Shown in pieces: positions 11,810 through 24,920 of a stretch of DNA of 64,000 nt. The stretch lies in assembly GCA_023105745.1 (NCBI GenBank), contig JALGQZ010000002.1, positions 77,107,285 to 77,171,284 of the forward strand. Direction: 5' to 3'. Source of the stretch: Austropuccinia psidii (Eukaryota; Basidiomycota; Pucciniomycetes; Pucciniales; Sphaerophragmiaceae). Each line of letters starts with the position of its first letter. Within the stretch, counting starts at the first letter, position 1. The position numbers were made by a program, and so were the translations under genes. Below the pieces are notes generated by a model. The model was not told the DNA's origin, made no database searches, and saw only the letters and a list, made by a program, of their open reading frames with translations.

Positions 11810-13553
11810 TGGATATGATACTTTTTTTAAAAATAAAGTACTTTGCCTGTCCTCAAAATTTGTATGAGGTAAAATTTAATTAAGAATGGTAAATTTTAAG
11901 AGCTTTGAAGAGAAAACACACTGAATTTATTTTCTATAAGCTTATTAGTATAAAAAAATAATATTATGAAGATTCATTTTTTTACCAACAATAACAATTT
12001 ATCCAAAAATACTCTACAAGAAATATTTAAGGCTACAAGAGAGGTTTCTCCAAGAGAAATTTCAATTGGAACTAATTGAGCAAAGAACTGCAGGAAATTA
12101 ATATAAGAAATAAATATTTAAAAAATAATGTTAAAGAGAAAACATTTGCAAAAGCTAAAAGAGTGAGTTTGGAAATAAAGTGGCAAAGTTAACAGTGATG
12201 AAAGATGCTTTAATTTGGTTTTGGGGTGGTTCATGGTTAAAAATGATTATAATGATTTTTTCATGTGGGTTTACGGTTCAAAATTATTTCAAAATTGTGG
12301 TTGGGATCTTTCATTGATTGGTTCAACAGTGTTTAAGCCAATTATAAAAGAAAAAGATTGTGACATGAAGAGAAAAGTGGGGCAAAGAAGACATTCCTTT
12401 ATAGCCACAAATTTTCTTACTAAAAAAGTAAAATTTACTCTAATCAATTGTGAGAAACACTCCTACAACAGAACAGAAAAGCAAATTATGGTATCATTGA
12501 ACCCTGATTTGGCCCAAAAAGGGCTGGTTTTAGCCATTTTAGTCCCTTAAATCAGCCATTGCTATATTAATACCTGTTTTTAAGCCTTCAAAACACGTCA
12601 GGATGTGTTTAAGAGGTGTCAAAACAAGTTAAAACTGTTTTTAATACAATTTTTTTGACTTGAGAGTAGTTTCACCCTCTTGGCAACAGTTAAAACTGCC
12701 CTGGTTGGTATCAAAACAATATCATGAATTGAGTCACAGACCCTGTGACTCAATTCCAGGCCAAAAAGTGATGAGCTTTTGAATCAATTTTGAAATCCCA
12801 CACCTATCAGCAAGGAATTTGGAGGAGTCTGGCACCCTTAATGCCAATATTCATCTTTCCAATTTATCTTTTCTTTAATTCCTCATCATATATTATACTA
12901 GTAATTTACATATGTAGTTCAATTGTGTTTTTACAGTTCACAACTGTAAAAATTGATACCTCATATTTAAACCAAACTTCACTTATGTAATAAATGTGCA
13001 AATTTTGACATTTCAATAGAAAATACTCAAATTCCTCATACCTTCTAAACTACACACCATACCTCAATTTTAACACAAATATTGATGTTTAACACCACAT
13101 GTGGTGTTAATTGAATTAGGGTTTTTAGGATTTTCATATTTTCATACATAAAATACTAGAACAGAAGTTGAGCTTATTTAGAGTTGAGTTACAGAATTTT
13201 CACCCAGAGGTGACCCCATCTTATTTTTTATGAGGAATCCAATGGTTAAATAATTTTCACAAGCTTATTTATTGGAAAAAAAGTTATCATAATTTTCATT
13301 CAACTTTTTTCCAAAAATATTTTGATCTTGATATTTTTGTTGAAAATTTATTTTTACTTAATTTTTTCAAGTAAAAGTATATTTTTACAGTTTTAAATTT
13401 CAATGTAATTTCAATTTTCTATTAGAATAAATTTTTTCAATTTTTCATATAATTTTATATTTATATTTTTTTTAAAATGTAAATGAATTTATTAAATTAT
13501 AATTTTGTTATTTTTGGTCTTTTGGGTATATAGAAAGCCCTCCAAGGGTCACA
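11810..13553 (-). repeat. 5' LTR of element C (about 1.74 kb)
   Basis: Reverse-complement relative of the LTRs at 5358 and 8810: same block order, TATA-like block at 12396-12403, and the terminus reading TGTGACCCTTGGAGG on the minus strand. The inner end is mutated (CTTAAG instead of TTACA), so that boundary is approximate. Confidence 0.75.
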
Positions 13554-16130
13554 TTTTTAATTCTTTTTATTTCTCCCCTCTTTCAGCTTTTCTATTATAT
13601 TTTTTTTTAGAATTTAATTTGGATGTAGGTGTTGTTGGAGCCTTTTCATTTTATGTGTACTTATGAGATTCCTGATTTTTATGTCATACTTATTGACTTT
13701 CACATTCCAAAATAAAAAACTCTCATTTATTATGTCATATTTGTCATCTTTGCTTGATAATAAAATGTGTATATTTGCAAAAAGAAGGTTATATTTTATT
13801 TCATTTCCTTTTTTATTGCTCCAAGATTCCTTGTCTTGTGTCACAGGTTCACCCATTAGAGGTCTGTGAGTAATTCCGTTTTATTTATTCATTTTTAGTT
13901 GAAGCTTTTTTAATTAAAGGGTCAATTTCATTAATAGACACTTCATATATAATAGGAGAGTGAGTTTAAGACTTCTCATTAGCAATAGAAGGTTTTCTTG
14001 GAAAACCCAAAATGAAAAGGGTGGCTTTTGGAATATTATAACTCAGTCAGATTGAAGAATTGGGATATAAATATTGGTCAGTCAGATAGAATGAGACTTT
14101 ATAAAATTGAAAAAGACAAGAATATTAATGAAGAAATGGTAAATTCAATTGGATTAGAATATCACAGAACATGAATTTCATAGAAAGACTATGGGTGTTA
14201 GCTTGATTGTGGTTAAAAAACGTATGGGCTACATAAAAATACAGGATCATGTGTTTTTGACCCATTTTTTGCACCTACCAATTTGTACGGGCTAGGCTGG
14301 TGTTCACTGTACATGTAAGCTTGTAAATTCTTTCCAAAATTATGGCCAAAAGATGTGAATTTTGACAAATAAAACCATTTTGTCCCTTTTTAATAAATAT
14401 CTTCTTCCCTTTTTTTTATTTTAAACCCCAAATAATAACTATACTTATTTGTTCTCACTTAACCACTTAGAGAATATCAAACTGTTTCGGTAAATTTTCT
14501 TTTAATCTTAATTCTGTAATGGAAATTTACTGGAAAGGAAAGTACATAATTTCTGTCAAACTCAACCAGTTGTCAATTTTCATTCTTTAACTGTGATATT
14601 ATATATTAAATAATTACAAGCACACATGAGGTTTTATGATTATAATCTTTTTGTAAAAAAATTATATAAAACACCTTTATTTTTTCATTGTGGGAGAAGT
14701 TGGATTATATGCAGAGAAGGTTTGTCACAGAATGAATTGTAGAATTCTGTAGCCAAAAATAAATTTACATCAAGGCTACTTAATGTGACAGAATTGTGTT
14801 TTTACAGAAATCCTCACAGAATATGACTTTGTTCAATTGAAAAATATTACTTCTCTTGTAAGTTTTTAAGTTTTTTTTGTTAAGAAATTGGCAAATTTGA
14901 CTATTTTAGCCAAAAGCTTCTTTTGGTTTCTTTAGGGCTGTTGGGGATATATTCTTAAGGAATGAAATGGGGTCTTTGTTGTGCTATAATTCCAAAAGAA
15001 GTATCAATTTCCATTTTTATGGCCTCACAAACAATTCAAACTGGAATTTCATTCATATTTTAAACCCCTCAAAGCCTCTGACATGATCTTATCAAATTGG
15101 TTATTGAATTTTGAAATGCCAAATTGAGTGAATAAATTTTTTTTAGCTGTAATTGACTCATTCTGTGTTTTATTCTTATATACAATTAACTCCAATTAAA
15201 TTTCAGCTCATAATTTGAGTTTTCATTTTGAAACAAAAATAGGCAAGTGAAAAAAATAGGACAAAAAAGACGTTTTATCAAACTTGTCTTTTTCCAGTAA
15301 AAACTTTAGAAAATAGAAAAAAAATCAAATCAAATGTTATAAGCTTTCATTTTGAAACTCTTTCATAAAGTTGAAATATGAAAAAATCTTTTATTTAATG
15401 ATTTTCATGATAGTGGGTGTTGAGTATTTTTGAACAAAGATCATAATGAGGTTTGTTTCAGTAATATTTTTCACTTTAAATGAAGAAGAGGGAAACCTGA
15501 AGGTTTCTTGTTTTTTTACATTTATCAACTCAAATTAGCTCATCTTGTGTTGAGTCAAAATGTAGTTCAATTTTTTCAACAAGGTTGTGAAATTTAGTTC
15601 AAATTCATAAATGAAGAAGCACAAAAACAATTTTTAATATTCAAGTTTGTGTTCTTCATTGTAAAATATTTTCCTACATAATGAGGTTAAAATATTACCT
15701 TCTTCTTTAACCATAAGTCTTGTTATTTATCTATTTTAATTTTTCTTTTGGAAGAAATTAATATGAGTTTGAACTTTCAAAAAGAAGAAATCCCTTCAAA
15801 AACGTTATAAGGAGTTTTATTTGGTTATTAATATAAAATAATACAGTTTTTGTTTCCATTTTCAGTTATAAAAAGGGATTTCATGTTACAAGATGGAAAT
15901 TTTTATACTATCAAATTTTTTATTAGAAAAAAGAGTTCCTTTTATTCTCTTGTTTTTTATTGCTATTTTTGAGCTATTGAAAAAGATAGAAATTTCAAAT
16001 CATTTGAGTTTTTTAACAATAAATACCTTTTTATATTTCAAAAAGGAAAATAAAATGATACTGGGGACCTGGTGTTCCTTTGGTGTAGTTAAAAAAAACT
16101 TATATTTTTTCTACTAACAACCTATATCTA
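13554..16130. other. AT-rich stretch without recognised genes
   Basis: Low-complexity A/T-rich DNA with many homopolymer runs. Open frames are short (75 codons or fewer) and compositionally simple, for example 15893-16117. I see no RNA gene, LTR end or protein motif. It is probably intergenic host DNA or very old repeat. Confidence 0.5.
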
Positions 16131-16135
16131 CTTAC

Positions 16136-16240
16136 TGTCACAACCACGAAGAATGAACCTCCTCCGTTGGTATTGCGGCAATTCCAACCTGGGACCAAGT
16201 TGAGGCCAATTAGCCACACCATATCTTTATGGACAATTTG
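16136..16240 (+). repeat. First 105 bp of the 5' LTR of element D
   Basis: Matches the first bases of the 3' LTR at 47252: TGTCACAACCAC, GAATGA, then a block around CCTCC and CCAACCTGGGACCAAGTT. It stops at GGACAATTTG, where B is inserted. The LTR resumes at 27003 after the duplicated ATTTG. Confidence 0.9.
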
Positions 16241-18267
16241 TGTAAGGTTTGACTATGAAACAATAAGTAAAAATTACTAATTTATTACTTATTGTACTCT
16301 GAATGTCCTTATGAAGTGAATAAATAAGATTAAGAAATATAATAATAATAAATAATTACTATTATTATGGCGTAAAATAATTATATTATTAAATAAATAT
16401 AATAATATAGTTTATATTATGAAAATATAATATAATAAATAAATATATTAATATAAAATAATTAATATATTTAAAAAAGCTCTTTATTATTATTACCAAC
16501 AAATAATAAAGGCGTAAAGAATTTTTTTTATTAATAAAAAACAATTAATAACAATAATATTACTAATATTAAAGTTATGAATTAATATAAATACTATTTA
16601 TATTAATTAAAGAATTATTAAGAGAGTAATAATAGAGAAATTATTATAATAAGAGAAAATAACCTACTTTTAACACTTAATATAATAATTTTGAAGTATT
16701 TTACGCCAAAAAATATAAATAAAACCTTTTCAAATTGTATTTACAATAAAAATAAAGAAAATTACAAATTATTCTGGATTTTTACGTGGAAATGAGTTAT
16801 TAGAGAGATTTTTTAACAAAAACAATTAAATAAATGATTTAATCACGTCAAAATAGATGATTATAGCAAGGTGGTCTTTGGTCTTTAATAATATAACAGT
16901 TTTATATATAAAGAATAAAGAAATTACCTTTGATTTAATTGATTTAATGTTTTTGATGCGTCTGAGGGGTAAATAGAGTAAAAAGAGCTCTATTTATAGT
17001 AAATACCTCCCTCCTAGAGTCCAACAGGCTTCTAGTAGACGTGTACTGATCATATCCACTGGAATTGATCAATATTTTAAGGTTTGAGGGTGATTACATC
17101 ATGATCAAACCATATTGCATCATTATTACACCATTATTTAGAGTTATCACTGTAACTCTAAGTTTGATGACATCAGAGGCTTGGCAGAACCCCAAATTTC
17201 GTGGATTTTATTAGTTTTAATCATAAACTAATAGTATTCACCAATTTTATCACTCTTAAGACTGTTAAACTTAGTTTAAGGTTACAGTATGTGATCATAA
17301 CAGCTCAATTTAAGCTCAAACTTTGTTCCTCAATACCTTTAAGGTTTTCACGCTACAGCAATTCAGAGAGTGAATTCTGATAGCCTGACATAACCTTATT
17401 ATGCTGCCAAGAGCTTTTCATTACATCATCAAAACTCTAATTTTGATGATTTTTCTTGTAACTCATCTTTTCTGTCGAAATTCAATATTTTAAACTTCAA
17501 ACCTTGATTTCAGGGGGTTATACCCTGAATTTAATAATAAAAATTACGTCATTCTTCTCGAATAAACTAGTAGAATCCAACTGTATACTTTTTTTTAAGT
17601 TTGGACTACTTTCACAACAAAGTGGTCAACAGCTCTGTTGATTTTTATCAATATTTCCTCATAAGTCTTAACCTTGTTTATAATTTGCAAAATAAAGCTC
17701 ATATATGTGTTCTTACAGTAATTACGTGGTAACTTTATTTTTGGTTCATCATTCTAGCATGTATATTTTAGAAGATATTAGCTATGATCCCTGAATATAT
17801 GCGTTGACCAAAAAAGTGCATATATTCAGGATAATTCTTTAAGTATTGATTTTGGGAATTAGCTTATTAATTGTTTTATATGTGGATTTTTGTGGAAAAT
17901 CCACTGGTACAATTTATTTCACATGTTGTTTCATTAGTTTCTGAGATAAATAAGTTTTTATGGTTTTTATAAGGTATTATACCTTATAATTCCTTAAATA
18001 TTGACTTTACAGATATGCCATAAAAATGGTATATGTGTATTTTTCCATGGGGAATCCAATGGTATAATTTGTTTTACATGTTGATTCATTGGTTTTTAAG
18101 TTAAACCAATTTTAGTACCAATTTATGGTATTTTTTGTATATTTGAGTAATTATTTTTAGTGTATAATTATTCTAATTAATTTTAATATAATTATATTAA
18201 AGGTATAATTATTCTGAGTCTTTTTTGTGACCTTATTGGGTATGTGGTCATATCTCAAAGGCTCACA
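16241..18267 (-). repeat. 3' LTR of element B (2027 bp)
   Basis: Sense strand begins TGTGAGCCTTTGAG (18267) and ends CCTTACA (16241). Near its end the arms ACAATAAGTAA (16260-16270) and TTACTTATTGT (16285-16295) form an 11-bp stem. Same TATA block as the 5' copy, at 16990-16999. Confidence 0.92.
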
Positions 18268-18290
18268 TTCCCTACCACCAAAAAAGGTTG
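18268..18290 (-). other. Polypurine tract of element B
   Basis: The minus strand reads CCTTTTTTGGTGGTAGGGAA immediately before the LTR start TGTGAGCC. Same design (T-run then purines) as A and F. Confidence 0.75.
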
Positions 18291-18388
18291 TACCACAATC
18301 TGATATATGTGATTAGGGTATCATCCACTGTCCTACCTCTTCAATAGACTTTGTTAGTCTTGAAGCTCAATAATGCTTAACTTTTTTT

Positions 18389-21300
18389 TTATTTTTCCGG
18401 TTTTCTTTCATGTCTGAACCTTCTTAGTAATTTATCAGCATTTTTTATATCTTTCTCAAGTAGCCATTCATCTTCTTGAGTTGAATTTCTATACCTCACA
18501 AGGTATTCCCTTTCTTTTTTGTTTCTTGTCCTTCTTTCTTTAAGGACTTTTACTATTTTCTTTTCCTCTCCTTCCTCCAAGGGGGGAATTTCAAGTGGGG
18601 GTTTATTTCTTAGTGGAAATAACTCCTTGTCACTTGAACTGTAAGGTTTTATCAGACTTACAGGGAAAGTTGGGTGTTTGTTCATTAGTTCACCTGTGAG
18701 TTCTAATTGCACAGCATTGGGTCCATGGAGTGCTTTTATCATAAATGGTCCTGCAAAGGAATCTTTCAATTTCTTTGGGCCTTTTATGTTATTGAAATTA
18801 AGGGTTGATACTAAAACCAAGTCTCCTATTTTGAAATCAGGTGGTTTATGACTTTTATCCCATCTTTCTTTTGCATATTTAAAAGAATCTTGCATGCATC
18901 TGTTTGCATGGTGTCTTGCTTTGTCAAGCATTATCTTGAAACTGCTTGCTGTTGGATGTATATCTACTAAGTCCTTTTTGAGGGTGTCATAAGGAAGTCT
19001 TGGATTCCAACCTTTCTCTAGCATTGCTGGTGTTTTGCCAGTAGAAGAATGGATTGATGTCTTACATGCCAGTTCAAGTGCTGGTATTAGTGTACACCAA
19101 TCATGGGTAAAACCATCAGAATCTTTGAATTCTAGCCCATAAGCACAGAATCTTCTGATCATATCCTCTAGGGTCTGTATCATTCTTTCTGCTAGACCAT
19201 CAGTTTGAGGATGATAAGCTGTTGAGAATGATAATTTTGTCCCAAACAAGTTATGGAGATTTGTCCATAATGCTGAAGTGAACTTTGGATCTCTGTCACT
19301 TATAATATTTTGGAATAAGCCTGTGTGGCTAATAACTTTATTCCATATCATGATGGCTGTATCCATAGCTGTGTCATCTTTATGACATGGTAGGAACATG
19401 GGAGTTTTACTGTACCTGTCAACTAAGACTAGGCATGCATTATAACTCCTGTCTCCTCCTGGAGGTAAGGCTGTTACCCAATCCATATGAACTATTTCCC
19501 ATGGGGATTTTGGTTCTTGGATTTGGATCATCATTCCAAATTTCTTTCCTGTGGCTCTGTTGGCTTTTTGACATCTGTCACAGGTTTGGCAGTACTCTGC
19601 AACATCTTTCTTCCAATTTGGCCACCAAGAGCAGGTTTTCACCCTCTCTAGTGTCCTATCTTCTGAGAGATGTCCAGATGCAACACTATCATGACACTCA
19701 TGTAAAATAGTGTTTATTAGTGTTCTATCTGTTAAGGCCATAACACATGTATGTTTTGTTCTATGGTAAAGGATTCCATCAAGGAGGTGAAATCTTCCTT
19801 CATCATATGCCTTTTTCCATATTTAATCTAGTTTTGATGAAAGTGATGGATCTTTGCAGTCTTTCATTAGAGGTTGGCTTAAGATATGGCAATTTTTGTC
19901 TGTCTTATAGCTTTCTTTAACTTGGTTAAAGAATTCTGTGCCAATGTCTGTAACACATATTCCTTCTATATGGTGCTCCTCTTGTGGTACCCATGCTGGA
20001 TTGTCAGGGGTATTTGCTAGAGCCCATCTACTAAGACCATCTGCATTTTTATGAATATTCCCAGATTTATGAACAATAGTCATATTTACTCTATATTCTT
20101 GGATAGCTATTTGCCATCTCAGCATATGTCTATTTGGAGTCTTCATATTTAATAGTGATTTCACAGCATTACAGTCTGTGATTACATCAAATACTGTGCC
20201 ATCCAAATAATAATGCAGTTTTTCTAAAGCCCATACTAGGCATAAGAATTCCATTTGGCTTGCTCCATACCTTGCTTCTGTTGGCTTTATCTGCCTTGAA
20301 ATGAAACGAATTGGTCCTTCCACTGGTTTGTCATTGATAATTTGTGTTTGGTGAAGTGCAGCACCTAGTCCTTCTCCACAAGCATCAATGTACAGTTTGA
20401 AGGGTAGTTTCCAATCTGGCATCAGAAGAAATGGTGCATTTGTTAAGGAATTTTTCAATTCTTCATATGCCTTGACTCTTTCTTCTGTCATCTCATAGAC
20501 TGTTTGTTGGTCACATAGCTTATACAAGGATTTAGCAATCTTTGCAAAGTCCTTTATATGTTGTCTATAGTAACCAGCAAATCCTAGAAATGATTGCATT
20601 TCTTTTTTGGTTTGAGGCATTGGCTTAAGTAGTACTGCTGCTACTTTATTTTTGTCTATGCCTAGACTAAGGCCAGATACTACATGTCCTAGTGCCTTTA
20701 ATTCACTGTATGCAAAATGACATTTTTTCAAGGAAATTTTCATATTTACTTGGACTATTTTCTGTAATACTCTTTCTAGTCTTGTAAGGTGATTTTCCCA
20801 AGTTTCTGAGCAAACTATGATATCATCAATATAGATAATCAACCATCCTTCTGATAATTCTTCAGGGAATATTGTATTCATCATTCTTTGATAATGGGAA
20901 GGTGCATTTTTTATTCCAAATGGCATTCTTAAGTATTCAAAAATTCCACAATGGACTATTATTCTTAGTAATTTCTTGGCATTGTCTGTTAAGACATTTT
21001 GATGAAAACCCTTCAGAGCATCCATAGCTGTGATGAACTTAGCTTGTGACAATTGGGTTAATGTCTCATGGATTCTGGGTATTGGATATCTGTCTGGAAT
21101 GATATAGGTATTCAGGGCTCTGAAGTCTCCTACCATCCTTGATTTTCCATTATGCCAAGTTATAATGACAGGTGTAGTAACTTCTACTTGTTCATTATGT
21201 CCAACCTTTCTTAATACTCCAAGGTCCATTAATTCTTTAATGTGCACTTCTAAGGCTTCTCTAGCTCTTGGACTGGCTGGATAAGCAGGTCTTCTTAATA

Positions 21301-24187
21301 AAGGTGGGTAAGGTTTTTCTACATTAAGAATTATATCCACTTCATGTCCAATTATGGCACCTAGTGGCTCTTTGTCAGTTGCAAAGGCATTTTTGTACTT
21401 AAATAAGAGATCAATCAATTTTTCTTTCATTTTTTCTGTTAATTCTTGATTGAATTCTGCCTCTATGAGTTGTTCAGATATAAAAAGTTCCTTTTCTGGA
21501 ATTTTTTCTTCATTCTTAATAACTGTGATTTGGTTTTTGTTATTTAAGAATCCAAACTTTTGTCTTTTGTTATCTCCTATGGTAAAATATCTATCCTTTT
21601 GGTTGGAGATATCTATACCATAGATTGATAAGTAGTCATTCCCAAGTATGAAATGATTACTAGTACAGTTGTCCATTACTACAAACTCTACTTTAATTCT
21701 GACACATTGTGAGGGATGAGGAAAAATTAGTGTTAAATCAATTACTCCAAGGGGCTTCATGCTCTCACTTGCACTACTAAATTTGACACCTTGTATTGGC
21801 ATAAGTTTTTCTTGCCAGTTTGGGACAATGGTTTTTAAACAACTTTTGCCAACACAAGTGCAATATGCTCCTGTATCCAAGTTAACCTTTCCTTCTTGGT
21901 TATCAACCATAACAATACTAATACTTGATTTTCCAGCTGTATATCCCATTCCTCTTGCAGGTTTGGTTCTATACATTTTGGCATCTTGTATGTTTGTCAG
22001 ATTTGTGTCAGATGTTCCAACTTGTGGCAAGTTTGAGTTAACATCCAGTACTTCATAAATTATATCAATATTATTAATTTGTGCATTAATTATATTGATT
22101 TCATCACTTTCAGAGCTTTCTGACTCTTCTGTCTCTTTTTCAGAGTCTGATTCCTCTTCTTTGTCATTGTGGTTTTCTGTTTCCACAATTTCATTAATCT
22201 TTGCTTTTTTAAGGCAATTATTGGCTAAGTGTCCAATACTTCCACATTTATGGCATTTTCTTTGCTCATTATTGTTGGATGTATTGGGCTTAAAGGATTC
22301 TCTTGATTTATCTTTTTTGATAAATGGTTTATTTGGGCTTTTAATGTCCAATTTTTTCCAAGTCCTGCCAATTGTTGTTCTTGTCACTATATCTTCTAGT
22401 GCATTTATATACTCTTCTGTGGAGCATGGTTCTATGCACCTGCTTCTTAGGGCATGTTCTAGTTCCCCTCCACATTTTTTAAGTATTTTCATATGCACCA
22501 TCTTCTGTGACATTTCTGGGTACAGTGCATTAAGCCTTTCAACTTGTTTTAAGAACCAAGTTAAAGGTTTATCTTTCTCAGGGTCAAAGAAAGAGTTTTC
22601 AAATGCATTTTCTATCTTATACCTCCAGGCATCATTTGCCCACTTGGTGATTATTTCTTGTTTCCACCAAGACCAGGTATTTTTACCATTTGTTTGTCTT
22701 ATGCCATAATACCATCTTTTTGCAGATTTCTCAAACAATGAGTGTAATCTTGCAGTGATTAATTCATCTGGTATGGCATAGTCTTCTTGTAAAATGTCAA
22801 TTGTTTTAATAAATGACATGTGGTCATATTCACCTTCTCCTGTGAATGTTGGCCATTCCTTCAATTGAGGTGCTTCCTTCATTAAGACTTGGTTATTGTC
22901 TTGGTGACTCAAGTCTGTTATGAAAGGATTTGACAATTCCTCTTTTGTTTTAACAGGGCTTCTTATATGAGAAAATGGTGTTGATAACTTTGGCATATTT
23001 AAATTAGCCTCATTAATTTTATCCATTTTTTCTGTAATAAGCCTTATTTCACTTTGTATATCATCTTTCAGATGCATTCTTGCTTCATCACTTTTTTCCA
23101 CATGGTCCAAAAGTAATTTTTGGTGTGATGAAGTCTTTTCTTCAAATTTTTCTACAGAAATACTTAATTTATTTAATTTTTCTGTAAGATTGTCAATACT
23201 CACATCATAATTGATTGTCAAAGTCTTGTCTTTGATATCTTTTATGTATTTATACAATTCTTGTTGTCCTTGTATTAATTTTTGAGTATTGTCAATTAAA
23301 TTCTTTGGTTTATTATTTTCAACAATAAACTTAATGTTGTCAATTTCTTTTTCGTTTTGCACAACAATTTTTGTTAAAGAAGATAAATTGTTATTTATTT
23401 CTTGTAGTGATAATAAACTATTTTTAATTTCTTTTAGAGGTAATATACTATTTTTAATTTCTGTTAAAGTATTTACAACATCTTTGGACAAGGTTATTTC
23501 TTTGGGAAATGAGTTTGTCTCATTCTTTGCTCTTCCTTGTCCTTGAATTCCATCAAGGTTCTGGCCATGTTGAAAACATTGTCCATGGCATCCTTTTGGA
23601 TTCTTGGGATTCTGTAGCTTGGGGAATATGGTTTCCTCCAATGCTTTTTCTTGTTCTTCTTCCCTTCTTGGGGAAGTGGGTTGGCTTGAGGCTTGCTGGT
23701 AGAAGCTACTGGGGCTTCTTCCTTGGTTGCCTCCCTCTTTTTGGCATGATAATCCTTGATTTTTTTGATTTGAGGTTTGGATGACAGTGGATTCCATCCA
23801 TTGGAGTATTTCACTATCTCCTCCTCTTTGAGGAACTTTTTCAGGATGTGCCAGGAGTTCATCACTCCTTGGTGTATTTGAGGCAGCATTTCCCAGTATT
23901 TGTCCTTGTACACTGTGCAATACTGCTTGTACTGGCTCATGTAGATGTCTATTTGAGCCCTCTGAATGTGATTTGTACCTGTTTGAGTTACTCATACTTA
24001 GTTCCAATTCAGGCTCAGATATCATGGGCATTTCTGGGACTTGCCTTTGGGATAAGGCACTTCCTTGTGTGGATTCTGTTCCACTGGGGATATTGCCCTT
24101 TCTTTTCCATTTTGAGGGATCAATTCTACTTCTGAGTCCAGCTCCATCTGATTGGATGGAGTATTGGGAACCTCTTCTGGTAGTCAT
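18389..24187 (-). pseudogene. gag-pol polyprotein of element B, one nonsense codon
   Basis: A single frame of 1933 codons from 24187 to 18389, interrupted once by TAA at 19823-19825 where element A has a glutamate codon. Domains by residue: variable N-terminus (overlapping ORF0, about 83-230), methionine-poor coiled coil (about 235-415), Gag (about 440-600), CCHC knuckle [14 protein letters not shown] (about 645), acidic linker, protease LDTGAYCTC (about 768), RT with [24 protein letters not shown] and YIDD (about 1117), RNase H (DACGEG about 1265, ME in QMEFL, TDC). After the stop follow integrase (HECHD...H, CQTCDRC, MDW, SDRDPKF, the E of DGLAERM) and a chromodomain-like end (EYLVRYRN...DEWLLEKDI). 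Catalytic residues are intact, so this is the best copy in the window. The first 82 residues may not be translated as drawn because splice-like signals precede them. Confidence 0.93.
23494..23940 (-). CDS. ORF0 of element B, overlapping gag-pol in the +1 frame
   Basis: A 148-codon frame from an ATG at 23940 (MSQYKQYC...) to TAA at 23494, entirely inside the gag-pol frame but one base out of register. It has a Trp/Lys-rich helical part (NGWNPL), a basic linker (GKKNKKKH) and a conserved end (YRIPRI..., [11 protein letters not shown]). Element C shows homologous protein in this frame and element A retains its end at 12-74, so it is not a chance shadow. It is probably the N-terminal part of Gag, joined to the downstream frame by a -1 shift or by splicing. 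Upstream in this frame B has three stops within about 75 bases, so the true start is uncertain and this copy may be damaged. Function unknown. Confidence 0.5.
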   Translation of the reverse strand: MSQYKQYCTVYKDKYWEMLPQIHQGVMNSWHILKKFLKEEEIVKYSNGWNPLSSKPQIKKIKDYHAKKREATKEEAPVASTSKPQANPLPQEGKKNKKKHWRKPYSPSYRIPRIQKDAMDNVFNMARTLMEFKDKEEQRMRQTHFPKK

Positions 24188-24261
24188 AATTAAAGAATAA
24201 GAAAAAATAAAAGTATTTTAGAATAAAATTCTTTTATGGCAATTTAAAAAGAGGTGCTCAC

Positions 24262-24411
24262 CTTCAGAGTCTTGAATGGTGGGCCCTGGAAAGTCTAATT
24301 TCTTAGCTTTCTTTCTTTTGGTGATAACTGGTGTTGGAGAACTTTGACAAGTTTCTTCCACCAATCTCTCAACAGTAGCTTGGTTGTCTTCTGTTGGGTT
24401 ATCTTCAAACA
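24262..24411 (-). other. Candidate 150-nt 5' exon of element B
   Basis: On the minus strand a T-run ending in AG (24413-24412) precedes an open segment that begins with VFEDNPTEDNQ and ends at GAAG, followed by the donor GTGAGC from 24261. A plausible acceptor (ACTACCAG) lies about 80 bases downstream, near 24180, and would enter the ORF0 frame. Splice-like borders on both sides suggest an intron-containing leader gene, but no initiating ATG was found upstream. Unproven. Confidence 0.35.
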
Positions 24412-24902
24412 CTAAAAAAGACAAATAAATATAAGTCTTTTTATAATAAGTGTTATTTTTGGCAAGATATGGCAATTTTCCACGTAGAAATTGCTTTTAT
24501 ATCTTTGAAAAATTGAAATAAATAAAGAAATGAATAAAAATAACATTTTTATTGGTTTTTAATATTTTTTAATATTTTTTTATATATTTTTTTATTTTTA
24601 TTTTTTAAAGAATAAAATAAAAAATAAAAAATGAATATGATTCTTATAAAATTAAATTATAATAAAAATTATTTTTGATTTATAAAATATCTCTTTTAAT
24701 CACTAGAGTCACTCAAAGAAAGTTCTTGCAAGTCTAAGGATGTGAAAAACCACGTGTAAGACAGTACAATTGCTTTCCAAATGCCTCAATAGCTTTTAAA
24801 ATCAATAAAATATAAAATTATTATCTAATTTTTATGATTATAAATATAATTTATTATTGGATAAACCCAAATAGAATCTTTTTAAAGGTCTTTTAAGTAA
24901 AT

Positions 24903-24920
24903 ATCACGGCCAGGCCCCCA
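24903..24920 (-). other. Primer-binding site of element B (tRNA-Pro-like)
   Basis: The minus strand, two bases inside the 5' LTR, reads TGGGGGCCTGGCCGTGAT. It begins TGG as tRNA-primed sites do and resembles the retroviral proline-tRNA site, which starts TGGGGGCTCG. F carries nearly the same tract. Confidence 0.65.

Larger units (their letters stand above)
10633..13553 (-). mobile_element. Element C: 5' LTR plus gag start of an A/B-lineage element
   Basis: On the minus strand an LTR (13553 to 11810) is followed by an AT-rich leader and then the N-terminal gag/ORF0 region, cut at 10633 by the neighbouring LTR. A degenerate primer-binding tract (plus-strand TTGGCCCTCAAT near 11790-11802) sits just inside the LTR, where B has its intact one. 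No pol remains here. Confidence 0.75.

Noticed and set aside
15893..16117. 75-codon frame with a hydrophobic product
   Set aside because: Simple Phe/Leu/Ile/Lys composition in AT-rich DNA, with no homologous copy or motif.
18389..24187. Plus-strand open frames inside B (for example 21759-22058 and 22095-22709)
   Set aside because: Shadows of the minus-strand gag-pol, without family features.
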